Assembly (NCBI GenBank): GCA_903813345.2
Contig: CAIIXF020000010.1
Coordinates: forward strand, 8,309,669 to 8,373,668
Direction of reading: 5' to 3'
Length of the DNA stretch: 64,000 nucleotides
DNA from: Owenia fusiformis
Lineage: Eukaryota > Annelida > Polychaeta > Sabellida > Oweniidae
Shown here: positions 60,701 to 64,000 of the stretch, piece after piece
Numbering within the stretch: the first letter of the stretch is position 1
How the letters are laid out: every line of letters starts with the position of its first letter
Translations under genes and position numbers: made by a program
The notes under the pieces: model-generated
What the model was told of the DNA's origin: nothing
Database searches by the model: none
What the model saw: only the letters and a program-made list of their open reading frames with translations

Positions 60701-63159
60701 GGTCAGGTCCCTCCTAGGAAATACAAATTCACAAATATAATGTATAATCCCCTCCACACATTTTGTATGTTTACCAAATGTGAAAGTTACGAAATGTGAC
60801 GGAAACGAATTGGTATGGTCTTTTTAAAGCTTGTTTCCATCATTTACTGTCCCTATTCTTTGTGGCCACTTTAGTTTAATAATAACTACTTCACTAAAAG
60901 TTATATTTGAAAAATTACCTCTCCCTCTAAACGTCTTTTCCTATGGTTCCGTAACTGTTCAATCAAGTAATTGTCATCCAGAACTGGGGGAGTGTAAGCT
61001 CGATCCCTTCCTGCATCAACTAAATAAAACATTTTTAAACAATAATGCAATACTATTTCAGATTCCTTTCAAATAATAATCGATGGTGTGATTTTTGATG
61101 TAGGAAATTATCGCTAACTACAAAATGTCTTCTTGATTCACAACTTCAATGAACTCTTCAAAAAATTAATAAAAACTTGGCATCAATGGCATGCAGGGTT
61201 TCATAATGCCGCATGGTGGAATCTAGTCAGATTTAAAGTGGATAGTACGTGCTATTGGTTTTAATTAGCCAAACTGGTCACTCTACCTGACCTTCCTCAA
61301 ATTAAAGTGGCATTACTTCATGTATGTTTTCATACCTGATGATTCCCCATTGGTAAGTGGTCTGATCGCAAAGGTTGACTGGACATTTGTTGTTTGTTTT
61401 TCTGAGGGCTTAGTGTTGAGTAATGATCGCACCAGTGTTTTCCTGGATCTGTCTAAATGAGATTCTCCATCTAGAAGTAAAAATGGGCATCTGTGTTTCC
61501 CTGTTTGATAAATACATGCATATTAATAATGACTCAAGAAGATGAGTTATTGAGCCATTTCGGAAAATAAATATTGGCAGCTCAAAGTAGATTTTAAAGT
61601 CAGTTTTAAATTTTAACAAAACATAGCAATATTAAGGTGAAATCAGTAGCCAAGAGAGGCTATTTAATCAAGTTATATCAAAAAAATATCTTTAACATTA
61701 CATACATAAATTGTATAAACAGGTAATAATTGTCCTACCATCTTCATCTGAAGAGTCTTCTTGTATATTACATTCATCTTGGACCTCCCTCATCACTCTG
61801 CAAGAGAAAATATGTCAGTAGAATATGAACATATACAGTGAAACCTGTGTAGGTTGAACCCCTTTGCGACATCAAATTAATGTTCCACTCGGGAGGTGTT
61901 CCACTTTCAAAAGCTCATTTATATTGTTAAAAGGCAACTAGACTGTGAAAAGATGTAAGACCATGAAGAACAAGTAAAATAAAAGCCCTGTCTCTATGAA
62001 AAGATGGATGTTACTTTGAAAAGTATGGAGGAGTTCCGCTTTGTGCAGATTTGAATTATTTTTAGATTATTTTTAATTTTTTAATTGAAACCACAAATAA
62101 CAAAAGTTCAGTATTTTTAAACTTTGTATTAATATCTTAATAATCCATATCTCTCATTTCAAGAATGAATCCAATTAGATGTTAAACGTGATTCAATGTT
62201 ATAATATATACCTTGCAAATGTCATATCTGCCCTGTGTTGTATTGTATGTTCATGAGCAGCTGGGGTTGGTTTGAGACATGTCACCTTTATTGGAACATC
62301 TGGGGGCATTTTATACACTTGTTCAAGTATATGCTGGAAATACAACGATAAAATAATAAAAATTATAAGATCAATAAAAATCAATAAATTAATGAGGTTC
62401 AGTTAGGTATCCAGGCTAAATTATCAGTGATCAATTACTTCAGCATGCATGTATTTTTCACTAGTCATTTAAATACAGAAAAGCTTCCAAAATGTGCTAC
62501 AAAATGAGCGAAAAATATCCGTAGTGGAATATACCTTAAGCACCTCTAAATAGTATTCCACTTGGGAGGTAACTTCCTTTTTCAGAAGTTCATCTAATAT
62601 GAAATCAATGACATTGCTTTTAGAATACTTTTCACTTGTTTTTCCCTTTACTGTACATACCTGCCTATTGACAATGACCTCCTTTAAGAGATCAGAATAA
62701 TATCTCTGCTGCTGTAGTCTATAGTCTCTAATCTTGGCTTTGCGGCACATTACTGTATATTTTGCAATATCTGGAGAGTACGTCCCATCTACAATAGAAA
62801 AAATTACCATTATGAAAACACATTGACACAAGGGGAGGGTCAACTTTTAAGATATCTAAAGTGAACTGTCTATAATATTCAAAGTTAAATTTATTAAGTA
62901 TAATTGTAAACACTGTAAAAAAGGCTGTGCACATGGGTTTATATCAACAAGAGCAACATAAAATTCAACTTTTTTCAAACTTGAAGGTTTAAACCTTAAA
63001 TTACAAAAAATCCCCCAAAAATTTAATTTTAAGGATCCAATAAGCATAATCTTTCTTCAAAATATAGTGAAGTGTTTTGCTAAATAAATACCTTTAAGAT
63101 TTCCATGGAAGAGTCGGATGGGATTCCCAAACTTGAAATTCTTCCCAGTAAACAACCTC
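42745..63159 (-). CDS. NFRKB: NFRKB, INO80 chromatin-remodelling subunit (N-terminus outside window)
   Basis: Twenty-six phase-consistent exons, about 1376 residues: 63092-63159, 62661-62788, 62212-62333, 61739-61797, 61336-61470, 60919-61019, 60617-60713, 60001-60202, 59385-59490, 59001-59127, 58368-58557, 57800-57942, 57491-57583, 56991-57097, 56605-56728, 56064-56137, 55631-55804, 53836-53959, 53256-53548, 52578-52715, 51789-52289, 51432-51552, 44253-44498, 43707-43811, 43211-43542, 42745-42966. Matches to human NFRKB include NFKFGNP, RAFTYRVHGYDCVVGPVKG, VRDAAARLPNGEGTRADICE and LHYEKDPCVKYDV. The first exons end the DEUBAD part, which in human controls UCH37; exons around 59490-56605 form the winged-helix region. 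KKKKIKIIKDEPE and DIKEE give a nuclear signal and SUMO-type sites. The last third is Gln/Ser/Pro/Gly-rich with GGKP repeats. One 6.9-kb intron holds a sulfotransferase gene on the other strand. The first coding exons lie right of 64000. Confidence 0.93.
43211..43542 (-). CDS. NFRKB: NFRKB exon with heptad GGKPIQI repeats
   Basis: After GNPVQISGKPIQLGG the exon has about eight consecutive copies of a seven-residue unit GGKPIQ(I/L), ending GGKPGQNVQF. The codons vary at third positions, so the repeat is old enough to have diverged silently while the protein stayed uniform. A looser GGKP series (GGKPVSAG, GGQPVAI, GGKPLAMI, GGKPVLIS, GGKPIQL) is found in the exon at 51789-52289. I do not recall such a run in human NFRKB. 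Confidence 0.85.
44570..45330. repeat. Intronic tandem repeat with AAAATGGC blocks
   Basis: Four units of about 115-140 bp each hold AGACAGTGTGCCATGCTTAT (near 44685, 44821, 44933, 45065), AAATATGAA, TTTCGAGTTATA and an AAAATGGC or GCCATTTT block. It lies in the long NFRKB intron next to the 44253 exon. No coding potential; origin unclear, possibly part of a transposon. Confidence 0.7.
46002..46152. mobile_element. Pogo-like MITE in NFRKB intron
   Basis: CAGTAAAACCTGTCTAAGTG at the left and CAGTGGAACCTGTAAAGTGG inverted at the right, with TA on both sides (46000-46001, 46153-46154). 151 bp. A similar partial copy begins at 45868 (CAGTAAAACTTGTCTAAGTG) and overlaps nothing coding. Confidence 0.8.
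46703..51253 (+). CDS. Cytosolic sulfotransferase nested in an NFRKB intron
   Basis: Seven exons in phase: 46703-46796, 47716-47862, 48730-48899, 49139-49292, 49968-50065, 50378-50549, 51141-51253, total 315 residues, the usual SULT length. It would move sulfate from PAPS to a hydroxyl or amine. Seen motifs: SSYPKAG (5' phosphosulfate loop, with its Lys), LLTHLKY (position of the catalytic His), YRNPKDSAVSY (3' phosphate Arg and Ser), and FFRKGQVGDWKNYFT near the C-terminus (RKGxxGDWKNxFT signature). The loop continues GHHWMFEAL where vertebrate SULTs have GTTW; the two Thr are His. No signal peptide or TM segment, so cytosolic. Exon 1 starts MEDPPYYLDEID. A further open frame joins the second exon upstream to 47592, but the TTTTAG acceptor at 47715 gives the phase 1 join. 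All exons are intact, so the gene looks functional. Substrate unknown. Confidence 0.87.
46818..47285. repeat. Minisatellite in intron 1 of the sulfotransferase gene
   Basis: About 19 imperfect copies of a unit of about 23-25 bp with core GCAATGCAATGTAATTTCAT and linkers GAAGCAA or GAGGCAA. Non-coding. Confidence 0.85.
48095..48270. repeat. Short tandem repeat in intron 2 of the sulfotransferase gene
   Basis: Four copies of a unit of about 40-55 bp containing ATTACCAATTGATAATGGAA and TGGTTACTATTTTTCC. TTACCAATTGATAA is itself partly palindromic. Confidence 0.75.
49315..49343 (+). other. G-rich tract just after a splice donor
   Basis: A run of about 15 G followed by CAGGGGGGCAGGGG starts 22 nt after the donor of sulfotransferase exon 4 (49292). 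On the coding strand this could fold as a G-quadruplex. Runs of this kind are also error-prone in assemblies. Confidence 0.6.
50578..50715. mobile_element. Small pogo-like MITE
   Basis: GAGTAACACCTATGGAG at the left and CAGTAACACCTGTCTTAGTG inverted at the right, flanked by TA (50576-50577, 50716-50717). 138 bp, in the sulfotransferase intron before its last exon. Confidence 0.7.
53881..54258 (-). repeat. NFRKB: Tandem partial duplications of an NFRKB exon
   Basis: A 126-bp unit occurs three times (starting 53881, 54007, 54133 on the plus strand). Each has the acceptor and first 79 bp of the exon at 53836-53959, plus intron. Only the first copy runs on into the real exon end and donor. The upstream two have intact acceptors and open reading but lack the normal donor. 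They might act as decoy acceptors. Confidence 0.85.
54461..55557. mobile_element. Fold-back mariner derivative in an NFRKB intron
   Basis: Ends TACGAGGGGTGATCCAAAAG in inverted orientation, flanked by TA (54459-54460, 55558-55559). Arms of about 210 bp are inverted copies (GGGACCCTGCCACCCGGAAC at 54632, its inverse near 55366). The core on the plus strand is a mariner transposase C-terminus, from LPYARYSLDMALCDFLPFL (compare LPHPPYSPDLAPCDFFLFP-type sequence of mariners) through EQHLYHIS and LVKRCEKCVRFREKYVEK, with a stop and a frame change. 1.1 kb, dead. Confidence 0.87.
61836..62047. mobile_element. Degraded pogo-like MITE in NFRKB intron
   Basis: CAGTGAAACCTGTGTAGGTT at the left, preceded by TA, with internal TTCCACTCGGGAGGTGTTCC as in the MITE at 46002. 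The right end (GGAGGAGTTCCGCTTTGTGC) is poorly preserved. Confidence 0.5.
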
Positions 63160-64000
63160 CTGCAATGAAGTCATTCATCATCATTAATCGACTAGGGAAT
63201 CAAATATTCTTTTAGTGTATAACATGAAAGATTCTTCAATGATATGAGTTCCATATCCCCATTGGCTATAACCACAATACCCTCTAATTTATAGATAATT
63301 TTACATATTTTAAGCTCAAATTAGATCTTTACAATTACAAATGTAGCTTTGTGTATGTTTTCTTTCATTAACTGGAGTTTAAATGTAAAGAAATGTTAGC
63401 TTCCAATAACTGCAGTGATTCTCTGACATAATATTCTGACTGGATAAAGGCTAAATTGTCAGTAATTTGAAGAGTTAAGATATTAATCAAGCTCTTGCTA
63501 AAGGTAAGAGCACGGACGTCGAGTAAGTTTCTGGCGAAAGCTGGAGCACAGATTATAAAGAGGACTGGAAACAAGATGGCAGTCTATTTCAAATCTGCCA
63601 ACTCGTGTTGGCCTATTTATCACTATTGACTCAGTTGTTCATCTAGTTTTACTTTCCTTAGATGCTTAGTAATATATTTAAAGTATAATATTGTTTCCAA
63701 AATTATTGTCATGTGCGATAATTAGTACTAAAAGTACTTTGAACAGGTCAGCTGCCATTTGCTTGGCTGAATCGTCCAGTCCACAAAAACAGTGAAATCA
63801 TATTAAAAATACCAATAAAACTTTAAAATTGAGGCAGATGCAATACAAAGAGACTCTATTAATACAGATATACAGGTTACAGTCACCAAGATGAGCTAAT
63901 TTCAGGCGAGATTCGGGAAATAATCTATGCTCCGGCTTTCGCCAGAACCTTACTTGACGTCCGTGGGTAAGAGGTATTACAACTTACTTCAATGTTTCTT
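63160..64000. other. NFRKB intron with a spaced inverted repeat
   Basis: No coding exon is seen upstream of 63159; the DEUBAD start should lie beyond the window. Arms at about 63503-63556 and 63921-63973 (shared CACGGACGTC, TTCTGGCGAAAGC, GGAGCA) are inverted with a few mismatches and a spacer of about 365 bp. Perhaps a MITE lacking recognisable ends. Confidence 0.5.

Overview
The window is from an animal nuclear genome: AT-rich DNA, split genes with GT-AG introns, and many small DNA transposons. A cbEGF exon array, tandem gustatory-receptor-like (GRL) genes, a CUB/LDLa membrane protein and an NFRKB orthologue point to a marine invertebrate (lophotrochozoan or non-vertebrate deuterostome). 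I cannot name the species. No virus-derived element, CRISPR array or operon was seen.

Layout: (1) 1721-16387, minus strand: a secreted or surface gene with signal peptide, TSP1 domain, Ser-rich linker, an EGF domain with a 75-residue Arg/Gly/Asn/Ser insertion containing RGD, then 34 single-EGF phase 1-1 exons. At least five of these are dead and two have broken splice sites. The array carries a recent 1.62 kb tandem duplication that copied a fold-back mariner. The 3' end of the gene was not found. (2) 18122-21535, plus: CUB-LDLa-TM protein with a PPxY tail, divergent from gene 1. (3) 21854-24739 and 26163-31764, minus: two paralogous seven-TM GRL genes with a relic exon between them. (4) 33947-37752, minus: a small SAM-dependent methyltransferase. 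(5) 37.2-42.3 kb: transposon and repeat-rich intergenic DNA. (6) 42745-63159 and beyond the right edge, minus: NFRKB, 26 phase-consistent exons covering everything but the N-terminus. A complete seven-exon cytosolic sulfotransferase (46703-51253, plus) lies inside one of its introns.

Mobile DNA: four Tc1/mariner derivatives are all built as long inverted repeats around transposase C-terminal remnants. There are several pogo-like MITEs, a TTAA-flanked MITE, three elements with 5-bp target duplications and GTAGCC/GGATC-type ends, and two arrays of an ACGCCGT motif.

The genes do not form an obvious pathway. The strongest leads are the degenerating EGF exon array, the RGD insertion, the nested sulfotransferase with an altered PAPS loop, the GGKPIQI repeats in NFRKB, and the recurring fold-back mariner architecture. 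All exon borders were read by eye from splice sites and reading phase; no transcript evidence was available.
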